Positions 36,046-44,513 are shown, counted from the stretch's first letter. The stretch: 64,000 nt of DNA from JAEUHM01 sp964538625 (GCA_964538625.1 CAZIGH010000001.1:124001-188000), one strand, 5' to 3'. Translations and numbers: made by a program. The notes: a model not told the origin generated them from the letters alone.

Positions 36046-36741
36046 ATGACAGACCTCGCAAGCTCCGCACCGGACTTTCTTCAGCAGCTCTCCGCGCAGA
36101 AGCGTGTGCTGCTGCTTGGACGTGCGGCCACGGCGGCGCATGGGGGCGGCTTTGTTCCGAGAGATTATGAGGTGTGGCTTGAACCCATGAATGATGAAGC
36201 CACATGGGCTCACTTTCTGCACCACTTCGTACACGGTTTCCTCCACGTGCGGCTCTGTTCATCGGCGTGTGCAGAAGCCCTCACCGTGGAGGCCGTGACC
36301 GGTCTGGTGGCCGAGGGCAGGCCGGTCTGCGCGATGGGTTTTGACGTGCCCATTCTCCTGCATCGTCAGGCCAATGAGTTTCGCATAGACGAGTTCGACC
36401 GCGTTTGGGATGACGCCTCCCCCTATGCAGAGGGTCTGCGTCTGCCCTCGCTTATGGATACCTTTCTCAACAAGATCAATACCCGACGCCACCAGGACTA
36501 CGAGGAGATGGTATGGCTTGAAGGAAAGGTGCGGGAGCTCTTCGCTGAGAGGCTGCCGCATTGTGATGAAGGGGAAGCAAACCATCTCCTGGCCCGTTAC
36601 ATCGATCCCGAGTCTCTCCGTCACGCTTTGGAGAATCCGCATGCTGCCGTGCGCGAAATGGCCCTCACCCACCTCAAGCGCTTTGCGGACTCTGGCGATC
36701 CCTTCTCGGCGCAGATCCTGGAGGAGATGAGCCAGACTTAG
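36046..36741 (+). CDS. Hypothetical protein, soluble
   Basis: The start at 36046 gives 231 residues with no signal peptide or membrane helix. The N-terminal half (KRVLLLGRAATAAHGGGFVPRDYEVWLEP) and the later part (RLPSLMDTFLNKINTRRHQDYEEMVWLE) look somewhat like small nucleotidyltransferase-type proteins of the nucleotide-repair kind, but the catalytic pattern is not clear, so I do not assign it. The C-terminal 50 residues are helical (HAAVREMALTHLKRFADSG, HEAT-like). It converges with the kinase gene, the two stops overlapping. Confidence 0.6.
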   Translation: MTDLASSAPDFLQQLSAQKRVLLLGRAATAAHGGGFVPRDYEVWLEPMNDEATWAHFLHHFVHGFLHVRLCSSACAEALTVEAVTGLVAEGRPVCAMGFDVPILLHRQANEFRIDEFDRVWDDASPYAEGLRLPSLMDTFLNKINTRRHQDYEEMVWLEGKVRELFAERLPHCDEGEANHLLARYIDPESLRHALENPHAAVREMALTHLKRFADSGDPFSAQILEEMSQT

Positions 36742-38381
36742 CCTTCGGTGATGCCCAGTTTCAGCATGATCCAATGGACCACCCCTTCGCTGCCTTCCAG
36801 GCGAAGCTCCCTCACCTGGCTCAAGTCAAAACCTGCTGTCTCCAGTCTGGGGCCGAAACTGGCGGCTGCGTTCACAAAGTCCGCCTCTCTCAGTGGGAGG
36901 AAGTGCGTGTGAGTGCGTGGCGTGCCGGTGTTGAAACTCTCCGGCTTTAGCCTCCAGGACCGCCTCCTGCCTGCGTCATCCACCAGCGTGATCAGCACCG
37001 CCGCAGTATTCTCCTGCCCCACCTGCGCTTCCACCCGCCAGCGAGCGCCGACACGCTCCCCGAGGTTCAGCAGAGCGCCGTCGGCCCGCCGCAGCGTCAG
37101 CGCGCCTGCGCCATCCACTGGGCCGATTTCAAATCCCGACTCCCTTGGCTTCACGTGACCTTTCCACGGTTCGGTGCTGTCTGCATTCCAGCGCATGCCG
37201 AGCATCTCCAGCTCCTTGAGGTCAGTAGAAGCTGCGGATTTCATCACCGGCACCGGCGCAGGAGGTAAGACTGGTTCTGCTTTCGGCAGGGTCTGCGGCG
37301 GCATGGCGGGCGGCTTGGGAGCAGGAGCTTGGGTTAAAACGGGAGGTGCCGCTACTACCTCTGGGCCGGGTGCAGGGCTTGGTTTCGTTTCTATCTTCAG
37401 CTCCGCTTCTGCCTTTTGAGGTTCCGGAGCTGTCACCATGACTGCGCTGGTAGGGGGAGTTGGCTTTTGCATGATCCACAGGGTGGCGGTCAGAACCACA
37501 ATCAGCACCACTGCCGCCACGCCCAGCCAGCTCCTGCGTATCGGCGGCACCTGCGGCCTGCCTTCCAGCACAGAGGTCACGTCTTTCTTCACCTCCACCA
37601 CTTGTTGGTAACGGTCTTCCGGTTTCGGTTGCAGGGCGCGCTGCACTACCTCATCCAGCCGTGCGTCCATGGGTCTCACTCCGCTGGGCGGACACCATGC
37701 GCCACGTGGCACATCACCCGTGAGCAGCTCGTAAATTAGCACCCCAAGCGCATAAATGTCTGCCCGGTGATCTGCCGGTTTGCCCATCAGCTGCTCAGGA
37801 GCCATGTACTCCAGCGTGCCAAGTACGGAGCCGGACTGCGTCAGTGCACTGCTCTCCGCCTTGCGTTCCTCCAGAGGCCGCGCCAGGCCGAAGTCCGCGA
37901 TCTTTACCCGGCCCTGCCTGTCGATGAGTACATTGGAGGGCTTGATGTCTCGGTGCACGATGCCCATGCTGTGAGCGTAGGAGAGTGCATCACAGATTTG
38001 CGTCACGATTTGCAGGGCCTGTGGCACGTCGATCTTTCCGTTATGAATCAGATGATGCAGGTCACACCCATCGATGAACTCCATGACGAAGTAAGGATGC
38101 CCGTCCCGTGTGCGGCCAAAGTCATGCACTCTTACAATGTGCGGATGGTCCATCCGAGCCATGGATCTGGCCTCTCGCTCGAACCGTTTTGCAAAGGATG
38201 CGTCTGCTGAGAGTTCTGCGGGCAGTACCTTGATGGCTACCTCCCGGTCTAGCGCCGTATGATGCGCCAGATACACCGCTCCCATGCCGCCGTGGCCCAG
38301 CAGCCGACGAACGGTATAGTCCTCCAGCAAGTCATCCAGCACATCGGCTGGGAGCGGCGGGGTGGGTGGACGGGTGGACAT
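36738..38381 (-). CDS. Membrane-anchored serine/threonine protein kinase
   Basis: The start at 38381 gives 547 residues. The kinase domain (about 20-285) has the glycine loop GHGGMGAVY, ATP lysine K51, the catalytic HRDIKPSN with D145, DFGLAR, and APEQ. One transmembrane helix (about 300-320, GVAAVVLIVVLTATLWIM) follows. A Pro-rich linker and a C-terminal extracytoplasmic domain of about 150 residues follow, probably a sensor (VEAQVGQENTAAVLITL). It is a Pkn-type signalling kinase. The next gene upstream is a divergent OmpA-like gene. Confidence 0.93.
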   Translation of the reverse strand: MSTRPPTPPLPADVLDDLLEDYTVRRLLGHGGMGAVYLAHHTALDREVAIKVLPAELSADASFAKRFEREARSMARMDHPHIVRVHDFGRTRDGHPYFVMEFIDGCDLHHLIHNGKIDVPQALQIVTQICDALSYAHSMGIVHRDIKPSNVLIDRQGRVKIADFGLARPLEERKAESSALTQSGSVLGTLEYMAPEQLMGKPADHRADIYALGVLIYELLTGDVPRGAWCPPSGVRPMDARLDEVVQRALQPKPEDRYQQVVEVKKDVTSVLEGRPQVPPIRRSWLGVAAVVLIVVLTATLWIMQKPTPPTSAVMVTAPEPQKAEAELKIETKPSPAPGPEVVAAPPVLTQAPAPKPPAMPPQTLPKAEPVLPPAPVPVMKSAASTDLKELEMLGMRWNADSTEPWKGHVKPRESGFEIGPVDGAGALTLRRADGALLNLGERVGARWRVEAQVGQENTAAVLITLVDDAGRRRSWRLKPESFNTGTPRTHTHFLPLREADFVNAAASFGPRLETAGFDLSQVRELRLEGSEGVVHWIMLKLGITEG

Positions 38382-38529
38382 GATGACTCGGACGTGAAGA
38401 CGACAGAAAAAGTTCACCTGGAAAAAAAGTTGTTCAACTCCCGTCACATCGGGCGACAGTTTTCGGAGATCATGGATGAACGGCCTGCATGGGCCTTAAC
38501 CCAAGTCCAACATCAACACCACGCTCCAA

Positions 38530-39531
38530 ATGAAAACGACCTCCGCGATCCCCGCCCTGCTTCTTGGCCTTCTGGTCAGCAGCGTCACCGCCCAGACCAA
38601 CGATCCCGGTGACCCGCCAAACCTCAAGCGCTACGAAGGCTCCATCGTCATCCACCATTCTGACGAGAAATACACCCCCTACCGCATCCCGCTGAGCAAG
38701 TGGACGCCCACTCCTGGCGCCGAGCCGGAGGACTGCTACACGAAGAAGATGGATGTGGAAGGCTCTCTCAAGCGCCTCGTCTATCTCATCCCGGATGACA
38801 AGCGCACCGCCATCGAAGTGCAGCGCAACTACCTGGATGAACTGCCTCGCTCCGGCTGGGAGATCCTTTTTGAAGGCAAGGGCGAGCGCGGTCTGCACCC
38901 AAACTTTGGCTACAAGACACGTCTCCGCGAACCCGTGCCCAACTCCCAGCTTCTTGAATACCCGGACCGCGAGGAGACCGCTTTCGTGGCTGCACGCCGC
39001 ACGGACTCCGATGGTGACACCTATGCCACCTTCATCATCACCCGCTACACCATGGGACTCAAAGGCCCGTTTGACGGCATGGTGAAGACCAATCACATCC
39101 TGGTGCGCGCAGACGTCATCAAGCCCCGTGCTCTTGAGCAGCGCATGGTGTTTGTCGATGCCAAGCAGATGCAGGGCGACATCGCCACCAAGGGCCGCAT
39201 CGCCCTCTACGGCATCCTGTTTGATTTCAACAAAGCGGACATCAAGCCCGAATCCAAGCCCACGCTGGATGAGATAGCCAAACTGCTCAAAGACAACCCC
39301 GCGCTGAAACTCCTCGTCGTGGGACACACCGACAACGTGGGTACGCTTGAGTTCAACCGTGACCTCAGTGCCCGACGCGCCGCCTCCGTGGTAAAAGAAC
39401 TCACTGGCACTTACGGCATCAGCAGCGGCCGCCTCCACGCAGAGGGTGTGGCCTTTCTCTGCCCGGTGGACCAGAACGACACTGACGAAGGCCGGGCGAA
39501 GAACCGCCGCGTCGAACTGGTGAAGTGGTAA
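38530..39531 (+). CDS. OmpA-family outer-membrane protein
   Basis: The 333-residue protein has a Sec signal (ending VTAQ). The N-terminal 200 residues are a globular domain of unknown family. The C-terminal 120 residues are an OmpA peptidoglycan-binding domain: LFDFNKADIKPESKPTLDEIA, VVGHTDNVGTLEFNRDLSARRAASV and GRAKNRRVEL. It should link the outer membrane to peptidoglycan. A strong terminator follows. Relationship to the divergent kinase is unknown. Confidence 0.9.
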   Translation: MKTTSAIPALLLGLLVSSVTAQTNDPGDPPNLKRYEGSIVIHHSDEKYTPYRIPLSKWTPTPGAEPEDCYTKKMDVEGSLKRLVYLIPDDKRTAIEVQRNYLDELPRSGWEILFEGKGERGLHPNFGYKTRLREPVPNSQLLEYPDREETAFVAARRTDSDGDTYATFIITRYTMGLKGPFDGMVKTNHILVRADVIKPRALEQRMVFVDAKQMQGDIATKGRIALYGILFDFNKADIKPESKPTLDEIAKLLKDNPALKLLVVGHTDNVGTLEFNRDLSARRAASVVKELTGTYGISSGRLHAEGVAFLCPVDQNDTDEGRAKNRRVELVKW

Positions 39532-39557
39532 CGCACTCAAAGGAGCCTCAAACTCGC

Positions 39558-39598
39558 AGCCGCTGATTCGGAACCCGGGTCAGCGGCTTCCTCTTTTT
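39558..39598 (+). terminator. Rho-independent terminator after the OmpA-like gene
   Basis: AGCCGCTGA and TCAGCGGCT form a perfect 9-bp stem with a 13-nt loop, followed after four bases by TTTTT. It sits 27 bp past the stop and between convergent genes. Confidence 0.82.
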
Positions 39599-39606
39599 CA
39601 GGTCGT

Positions 39607-40956
39607 TCAGGCTTGAGCGTCGTCTGCCTCCTCAAACCGCTTCCTCAGCACTTCCAGTCGCTCCTTGATCCGCGCCTCCAGGCCGTTCGTCGTGGGCTCG
39701 TAATACACCCGGCCTTCCGGCAGACAGCGCTGAGGCACGAAGCCGCCCTCATAGTCATGCGGATAGAGATAGCCCTCTCCATGGCCGAAGGTCTCCGCCC
39801 CCTTGTAATGTCCATCTCTCAGGTGCTTGGGTACGGGGAGGGTGCGACCACTTTTCACGTCTGCCAGTGCAGCGTCGATCGCTTTGTAAGCACGGTTACT
39901 CTTCGGTGCCGTGGCCACATACACTGCGGCGTGCGCCAGGGGAATGCGGGCCTCTGGCATGCCGATGAACTCCACTGCCTGCTGTGCCGCTACCGCTACC
40001 CGCAGTGCATTGCTGTCTGCCATGCCCACGTCCTCACTCGCCGCGATGACGATGCGCCGCGCGATGAAGCGGATGTCCTCTCCCGCGTAAAGCATCTTCG
40101 CCAGCCAGTAGAGCGCCGCGTCTGGATCGCTTGCCCTCATGCTTTTGATGAAGGCGCTGATGGTGTCGTAATGCGCATCTCCATCGCCATCATACACGAT
40201 GACCTTCTGCTGCACGGACTCTTCGGCCACGGCGATGTCGATGACGATGCGGCCGTCAGCGTCTGCCTTTGAACTCAGTGCCGCAAGTTCCAGCGCGGTG
40301 AGGCACTTGCGAGCATCTCCATCACTCACCGTAGCCAGGTGGCGCTTCGCCTCGGGAGTGATGACCACATTCAGATGCCCCAGACCGCGTTCCGGCTCAG
40401 CCACCGCACGGTCAATCAGGTCTTCCAGGTCTTCCACGGTCAGTGGTTCCAGCGTGAAGACCTGTGAGCGGCTTACCAGCGGACTGTTGATGTAGAAAAA
40501 GGGATTGTGCGTCGTCGCCCCGATGAAACGCACTGTCCCGCGTTCGATGTGTGGCAGCAGCACGTCCTGTTGTGCTTTGTTGAAGCGGTGAATCTCATCG
40601 ACAAAGAGAATCGTGGATTGCCCGTGCAGGCGCTGCAGCGCGGAAGCTGCCTCCGCTGCGGAGCGGATGTCTGCCACATTGCTTTCCACACCACTCAGCG
40701 TCACGAACCGCGACCTCGTCTCCCGGCTGATGATTTGCGCCAGCGTGGTCTTCCCCACGCCCGGCGGCCCGTAGAAGATGAGGGAGGAAAAGCGGTCCGC
40801 CTCGATGGCGCGGCGCAGGAGCTTGCCCTCGCCCAGGATATGCCGTTGCCCGCTGTACTCCACTAGCCGTCTGGGCCGCATCCGCGCAGCGAGCGGCATG
40901 GAGCCGGTCCACGTGGCTGGTGCGGTGGCGGGAGGTGGGAACAAGTCGTCTGACAT
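39607..40956 (-). CDS. rarA: Replication-associated recombination protein A (AAA+ ATPase)
   Basis: The 449-residue protein matches RarA/MgsA. It has Walker A GPPGVGKTTLAQ (about residues 66-77), Walker B LFVDEIHRF, sensor region TTHNPFFYINSPLVSRSQVF and the family's C-terminal domain with LYPHDYEGGF. RarA acts at stalled replication forks with SSB and RecA. The start codon lies beside an unusual array of GTTTRC motifs in the divergent promoter region with the 92-residue gene. Confidence 0.96.
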   Translation of the reverse strand: MSDDLFPPPATAPATWTGSMPLAARMRPRRLVEYSGQRHILGEGKLLRRAIEADRFSSLIFYGPPGVGKTTLAQIISRETRSRFVTLSGVESNVADIRSAAEAASALQRLHGQSTILFVDEIHRFNKAQQDVLLPHIERGTVRFIGATTHNPFFYINSPLVSRSQVFTLEPLTVEDLEDLIDRAVAEPERGLGHLNVVITPEAKRHLATVSDGDARKCLTALELAALSSKADADGRIVIDIAVAEESVQQKVIVYDGDGDAHYDTISAFIKSMRASDPDAALYWLAKMLYAGEDIRFIARRIVIAASEDVGMADSNALRVAVAAQQAVEFIGMPEARIPLAHAAVYVATAPKSNRAYKAIDAALADVKSGRTLPVPKHLRDGHYKGAETFGHGEGYLYPHDYEGGFVPQRCLPEGRVYYEPTTNGLEARIKERLEVLRKRFEEADDAQA

Positions 40957-40967
40957 CGGCAGAGAAG

Positions 40968-41074
40968 TTTGCGATTGTTTGCAGTGGTTGGCTAACGTTT
41001 ACGGTGGGTGACAGACGTTTACAGGGTTTCCAACCATCGCAAACTACAGTAAACAACAGCAATCCATCGCAAAC
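40968..41074. promoter_or_regulatory. Helix-phased array of GTTTRC motifs in the rarA upstream region
   Basis: Seven copies of GTTTGC/GTTTAC or their complements begin at 40968, 40977, 40997, 41017 (forward) and 41039, 41049, 41069 (reverse). Spacings are 9, 20, 20, 22, 10 and 20 bp, near multiples of the helical turn. The ends form the inverted pair GTTTGCGAT and ATCGCAAAC. It fills the 132-bp gap between rarA and the divergent 92-residue gene and is a good candidate operator cluster. Confidence 0.6.
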
Positions 41075-41088
41075 CTCTTCTACCCACC

Positions 41089-41367
41089 ATGCAACCCTGG
41101 ACTCCGCCTGACACTGTGAATCACGTCGATCTCAGCTTCATGGACGCGCGGTTCAAGCTCATTGAGATCGCGGCGTTCATGGATCGTGTGCAGCGCGCAG
41201 GGCAGACAGAGGACTACCGCTACCAACAGCTCCAGAGAGCCATCCAGTGCCTGCATCAAGACACACCTGACCGCGCGAAGCAGGTACTGCTCACCTTCAG
41301 TGACCCCACCACCGATCCCATTCCCAAGGCTCATACCCAGGGTGCTGCGGGTGCCTGGCACCCCTGA
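41089..41367 (+). CDS. Small hypothetical protein
   Basis: The 92-residue soluble protein is helical (DARFKLIEIAAFMDRVQRAG, DRAKQVLLTF) with no signal. It is divergent from rarA and shares the GTTTRC array. Codon use looks like the neighbours, so it is probably real. Function unknown. Confidence 0.65.
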   Translation: MQPWTPPDTVNHVDLSFMDARFKLIEIAAFMDRVQRAGQTEDYRYQQLQRAIQCLHQDTPDRAKQVLLTFSDPTTDPIPKAHTQGAAGAWHP

Positions 41368-41382
41368 TCCTTGTCATTTCAA

Positions 41383-41925
41383 TCACGCCAGCGGATTGGG
41401 ACAGAACTCCCGCCGGTCACACACGCGGCAGAGATTCCCGGCGTAGAACTCATCACAAAAGGCCATGAGCTTCTGCAGCAGCGCGGGGTCCTCGGTCAGC
41501 ACGCCGGCCTCGAAGTTGCGCCGGTTTGCGCCTTTGGCACCTATGCCAGCACCCGTGAGATTGGCCGAACCAATGTAGGCGCGCACGCCGTCCACTAGGA
41601 TCACCTTCATGTGCTGGCGGGGGCAGAGCAGCCTGTCGAAATTGTCACTGGTCAGGAACTCTGGGAACTTGTCGAACTCCTGCCTGAAGCGTGGCCCCGG
41701 TTCCTTGGCATGGATGATGCGCACTTCCACGCCCTCGCGCAGCTTTTCCGCCAGCACGCCCAGCACCGGAATGAAGCGTCCGCCTGGTCCCGCCATGAAC
41801 GCGTCCTTGATGTCAGCCGTGAGCACCCACACGAAGCGCCTCGCCGCAGGCAGCAGTCCCCGCAGCACGGCGTCGTAATGTTCTTCGTTCAGGATGAGGG
41901 TGGTCAAGGCTGAAGCATCTGGCAA
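41383..41925 (-). CDS. Phospholipase-D-like domain protein with one HKD motif
   Basis: The 180-residue protein carries a single HKD site: H105-M-K107 followed by D112 and GSANLTGAG. A second HKD is missing, as in the small dimeric Nuc/BfiL-type PLD nucleases. The C-terminus has a Cys cluster (CRVCDRREFC). It may cleave phosphodiester bonds in DNA or lipids, acting as a dimer. It has no signal peptide. Its distance to the cytochrome gene on the same strand (44 bp) allows cotranscription. Confidence 0.82.
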   Translation of the reverse strand: MPDASALTTLILNEEHYDAVLRGLLPAARRFVWVLTADIKDAFMAGPGGRFIPVLGVLAEKLREGVEVRIIHAKEPGPRFRQEFDKFPEFLTSDNFDRLLCPRQHMKVILVDGVRAYIGSANLTGAGIGAKGANRRNFEAGVLTEDPALLQKLMAFCDEFYAGNLCRVCDRREFCPNPLA

Positions 41926-41969
41926 CAGGTCAAGAAGTCAACGCTGTCGAGGCCAGAGAGAGAATCGTC

Positions 41970-43310
41970 TCAGTCTTCCATGAGCCGCTCTACCAGTCCG
42001 CTGGTTTGGAGCTGACCAAAGTTTGGCATCCGCACGCCGAGGAGAGGATGGCGTTTCAGCGGTTTCGCCCCCCACAGCACTTCTTCCAGCTCAGCGCGGC
42101 TGAGCCTGCGGCCCACATCATCCAGGGTGGGGGGGAACTTGGCTTCATCACCGTGTCCAACAGCGGCGGCATCCAGGGGAAACCAAGCCGCCCGAGGATC
42201 TTCCGGTCCGCCCTTGTGCTCGCGGTCGTGACAGGCATAGCAGTTCAGCCGGGACAGCGTCCAGTCGATTTGCTGCGCTCTCGTGAGTGGAGGTGGGCTG
42301 GCCATTTGGACCTGCTGGAGAGCCAGAGCGAGCGCGCGAAGCTGAAGCGGATTGAACCCAAAGCGGGGCGCACCCGGTGACGGAGACTCAGCCACGCAGT
42401 TGGTGGCCGTGGTGAGCTGGAGCTTGCTCATGGGCAGTGCCATCCTCACTGCATCCTGGTTGTCTAGGCTATGACAGGCGTTGCAACGCTGCGCTCGGAA
42501 GACTTCCCTGCCCAGTTCCGCACTCTGCGGTGGCACTTGAAGCAGGGCACGCTGAGGAGCAGTCTCCACCGTGCGCCCCAAGTGCAGGTAAGCGGCTACA
42601 TCGGCGGCCTCCTGCTCGGTGAGCTTGGAGGAAGGCATTCTGCCAGCGGGGCGCATTTGGAGGGGATCAAGAAGGAACCGTCCCAGGCTGTGCAGGTCGT
42701 AGGCGTCTGCCAGGGCGATGGGGCTGGAGGCGTTCCCCGGACGTTCCACTTCCACGTCCTCAGGCCAGCCGGGCGGGCGAGCGTCGGCAGCGGGTTCATG
42801 GCAGGCTACGCAGCCCACGCTGTGGTAGAGTTGCTTGCCGCGCGCGGCATCGCCTTCTGGCATGGGTGCCACCGGCTGCTTGAGTGTCTCAAGATAGGCC
42901 ACCAGGGCTTCGACCTTTTCGGCATCACCCTCCGCGTTGGAGAAGAGTGCGGGCATTTGGGTGCCACGCTTGCGCAGTTGCGGGCTGCGGATCATGAGCC
43001 AAAGCGTTTCGGCATCCAGTCTGCTACCCACGGCGCTCAAGTCTGGGCCTGGAGCAGGCTTGAGTCGTTCTTTCCAGGCAGCAGGGGCTTCGTGGCAGGA
43101 TACGCAGCGCAGCTCTGCCATCAGCAGCAGCCCACCTTCTCGGAGGTGCTCCTCTGCATCGCTCTCCAAATGAAACTGATCAAATGTGAAGACATACGGA
43201 TGGTTGACGGGCTCCGCCTGAAGCGGGTGTGCTTCGAGTGGCGAAGAAAGGCACGAGACCGCCACAACCATAGTGGAAAGGTAACCGGAGCGCGTGAGGA
43301 GGGTATGCAC
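41970..43310 (-). CDS. Secreted tetraheme cytochrome c
   Basis: The 446-residue protein has a signal peptide (to about A27) and four CxxCH motifs: C69-H73 (CVSCH), C167-H171 (CVACH), C276-H280 (CNACH) and C357-H361 (CYACH). Each lies in a c-type domain with a distal Met, as in multi-domain cytochromes of this phylum. It should carry electrons in the periplasm; the redox partner is not encoded here. Confidence 0.87.
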   Translation of the reverse strand: MHTLLTRSGYLSTMVVAVSCLSSPLEAHPLQAEPVNHPYVFTFDQFHLESDAEEHLREGGLLLMAELRCVSCHEAPAAWKERLKPAPGPDLSAVGSRLDAETLWLMIRSPQLRKRGTQMPALFSNAEGDAEKVEALVAYLETLKQPVAPMPEGDAARGKQLYHSVGCVACHEPAADARPPGWPEDVEVERPGNASSPIALADAYDLHSLGRFLLDPLQMRPAGRMPSSKLTEQEAADVAAYLHLGRTVETAPQRALLQVPPQSAELGREVFRAQRCNACHSLDNQDAVRMALPMSKLQLTTATNCVAESPSPGAPRFGFNPLQLRALALALQQVQMASPPPLTRAQQIDWTLSRLNCYACHDREHKGGPEDPRAAWFPLDAAAVGHGDEAKFPPTLDDVGRRLSRAELEEVLWGAKPLKRHPLLGVRMPNFGQLQTSGLVERLMED

Positions 43311-43405
43311 TAGGATGAAGTCGGCTCCGTAGATGCACTTGTCAAAGCACTTGCCCGCAGCGTCATCCGATGGCAGGGATTACGCGTCGGCTCACAAGTC
43401 GCAAA

Positions 43406-43477
43406 GCACCCGTAGTTAAATGGATATAACGGTGGTCTCCGAAGCCGCAGGTTCAGGTTCGATTCCTGACGGGTGCA
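43406..43477 (+). tRNA. tRNA-Arg (anticodon CCG)
   Basis: The 72-nt gene folds as a tRNA: acceptor GCACCCG/CGGGTGC with discriminator A, D-arm GTTA/TAAC, anticodon loop CTCCGAA (anticodon CCG), T-arm TCAGG-TTCGATT-CCTGA. CCA is not encoded. Its 3' part is the attachment site of the mobile element. Confidence 0.94.
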
Positions 43478-43478
43478 G
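43432..43478. repeat. attL, 47-bp direct repeat in the tRNA-Arg 3' half
   Basis: Identical to 49361-49407 and running from the anticodon-arm start through the tRNA 3' end plus one G. The base before it differs between copies (G and T), marking the repeat edge. Confidence 0.92.
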
Positions 43479-43482
43479 AAAG

Positions 43483-43512
43483 CCTGAAAGCCTTGTAAAT
43501 CAAGGATTCAGG
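43483..43512 (+). terminator. Perfect two-part hairpin just after tRNA-Arg
   Basis: CCTGAA/TTCAGG and CCTTG/CAAGG pair around a 5-nt loop (TAAAT), with only internal bulges between the two stems. It lies 5 bp inside the element, after the tRNA. It may end tRNA transcription or be a recombination-complex site. A long A-run follows instead of T, so terminator use would be stronger on the opposite strand. Confidence 0.5.
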
Positions 43513-43545
43513 GCCAAAAACGAGTTAGGAAACTGAAGTGGCGAG

Positions 43546-43758
43546 TTGGTGCCGAAAAGCACGGAAATGCACCAAATACGGTCAAAAAACCATTACAAAA
43601 CCGTTACAGCTTTAAGTGGTAATCTCGACCCGCAGACGAGCAAAGCAGTCTGGCCATGCTTGGCTATTGCACTTGCAGTTGGTGTTTCATCTTCACCCGA
43701 GTCCGCTGTGAAAGACATCCTCGATGCGCTAGACAAGGCTGGTGCCTTCAGTCCGTGA
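43546..43758 (+). CDS. Doubtful small ORF in the element left end
   Basis: A 70-codon frame with a TTG start. It overlaps the inner direct repeat and the end of the opposite-strand gene by 11 bp. The C-terminal part (SAVKDILDALDKAGA) is helix-like, but no family is seen. The part over the repeats is likely coincidental. Confidence 0.2.
   Translation: MVPKSTEMHQIRSKNHYKTVTALSGNLDPQTSKAVWPCLAIALAVGVSSSPESAVKDILDALDKAGAFSP
43586..43608 (+). repeat. Inner direct repeat, left copy (candidate integrase arm site)
   Basis: Two tandem 11-bp units AAAACCRTTAC. The same 23-bp block with one difference (A for G) is at 49304-49326, near the other end of the element, in the same orientation. Confidence 0.7.
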
Positions 43759-44299
43759 GGCATTGTTTCAATCGCGCCCGTATCTCACTTGCAGTATCGG
43801 GCAGGTGCTCGCTACGCGGTATCTTGCCGTTGATCTGGGCGTGATAGAAGGCACGGGCCGCTCTGATGTGAGGGCGACGCAAAAGGCGGCTGACGCTGGC
43901 GCTTGCTGCCCGCCTGTTCTTGGCATCTCTGTAGGTCTTCTGATAGGCATCGGTCATGCAGTCCAGTGAGATGATGCTATGACTCCCCCGGCGAACGGCA
44001 AGCATGGAGTGGATGGCAAAGAGGTAGTGACGAATGCTGATCGTTTTCTCGATCTGGCGTCGCCAAGGCGGGAGTTTCGCGGAGTGGGGTTTGCTAACTT
44101 CCCGGACAATACGGGAAGGACGGCCCGTTGTTGGTGTTTGGATTTCAATCATCAGCCATCCAAGCGCGACGGCCTCCTCAATCTCCCATGATTGCACCCC
44201 ATACGAACGAGCAAAGGCACGAATGGACAAAGAGCCGGAGTGTCGAGCTAGAAGGCGCTGGATGCGCTGAAGTCGTTCACCGCAAAGCATAGGCGGCAA
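43748..44299 (-). CDS. Element-encoded winged-helix protein with terminase-small-subunit-like region
   Basis: The 183-residue protein has an N-terminal region (about 5-70) that looks like a winged helix (LSIRAFARSYGVQSWEIEEAV, GWLMIEIQTPTTGRPSRIV). The C-terminal half has AYQKTY, then AASASVSRLLRRPHIRAA, similar in spacing to the 'AAxxASxLLxNPxVxA' pattern of small terminase subunits. That likeness is weak and not proven. It is the last gene of the element, past the iterons, on the same strand as the others. It could be a regulator or a packaging determinant. Confidence 0.6.
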   Translation of the reverse strand: MPPMLCGERLQRIQRLLARHSGSLSIRAFARSYGVQSWEIEEAVALGWLMIEIQTPTTGRPSRIVREVSKPHSAKLPPWRRQIEKTISIRHYLFAIHSMLAVRRGSHSIISLDCMTDAYQKTYRDAKNRRAASASVSRLLRRPHIRAARAFYHAQINGKIPRSEHLPDTASEIRARLKQCLTD

Positions 44300-44330
44300 C
44301 TGGGAAAATACGATGGTTGTTTATGGCATG

Positions 44331-44508
44331 GTTTCCCAGCAACGGAAGTTCTGCGGGACTTGGAAACCGGGTGGTTTCCATTTCGTTTCCAAGCGGTTTC
44401 CACTGGAGCCGTTGATTTTGCAGTGAAGTTTCCATACGGCTTCCGTCACGTTTCCATGAGGGTAGAAAGGTTTCCCGGTTTCCGTGCTGTGGGCGGAAAC
44501 TTGGAAAC
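44331..44508. repeat. Iteron cluster (GTTTCC), candidate replication origin
   Basis: Eleven exact GTTTCC/GGAAAC copies begin at 44331, 44362 (reverse), 44374, 44385, 44396, 44428, 44450, 44470, 44478, 44495 (reverse) and 44503 (reverse). An imperfect one is at 44439. Runs 44374/44385/44396 and 44428/44439/44450 are spaced exactly 11 bp. About 0.1 copies are expected by chance. The cluster follows the Rep gene stop directly and ends before the TerS-like gene. Confidence 0.82.
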
Positions 44509-44513
44509 CCGGT

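Noticed and set aside
38470..39540. 356-codon minus-strand ORF over the OmpA-like gene
   Set aside because: Antisense shadow of an OmpA gene with a signal peptide and terminator.
44331..44508. CRISPR array reading of the repeat cluster
   Set aside because: The unit is only 6-11 bp, in both orientations, with no unique 30-bp spacers and no cas genes. It fits iterons.
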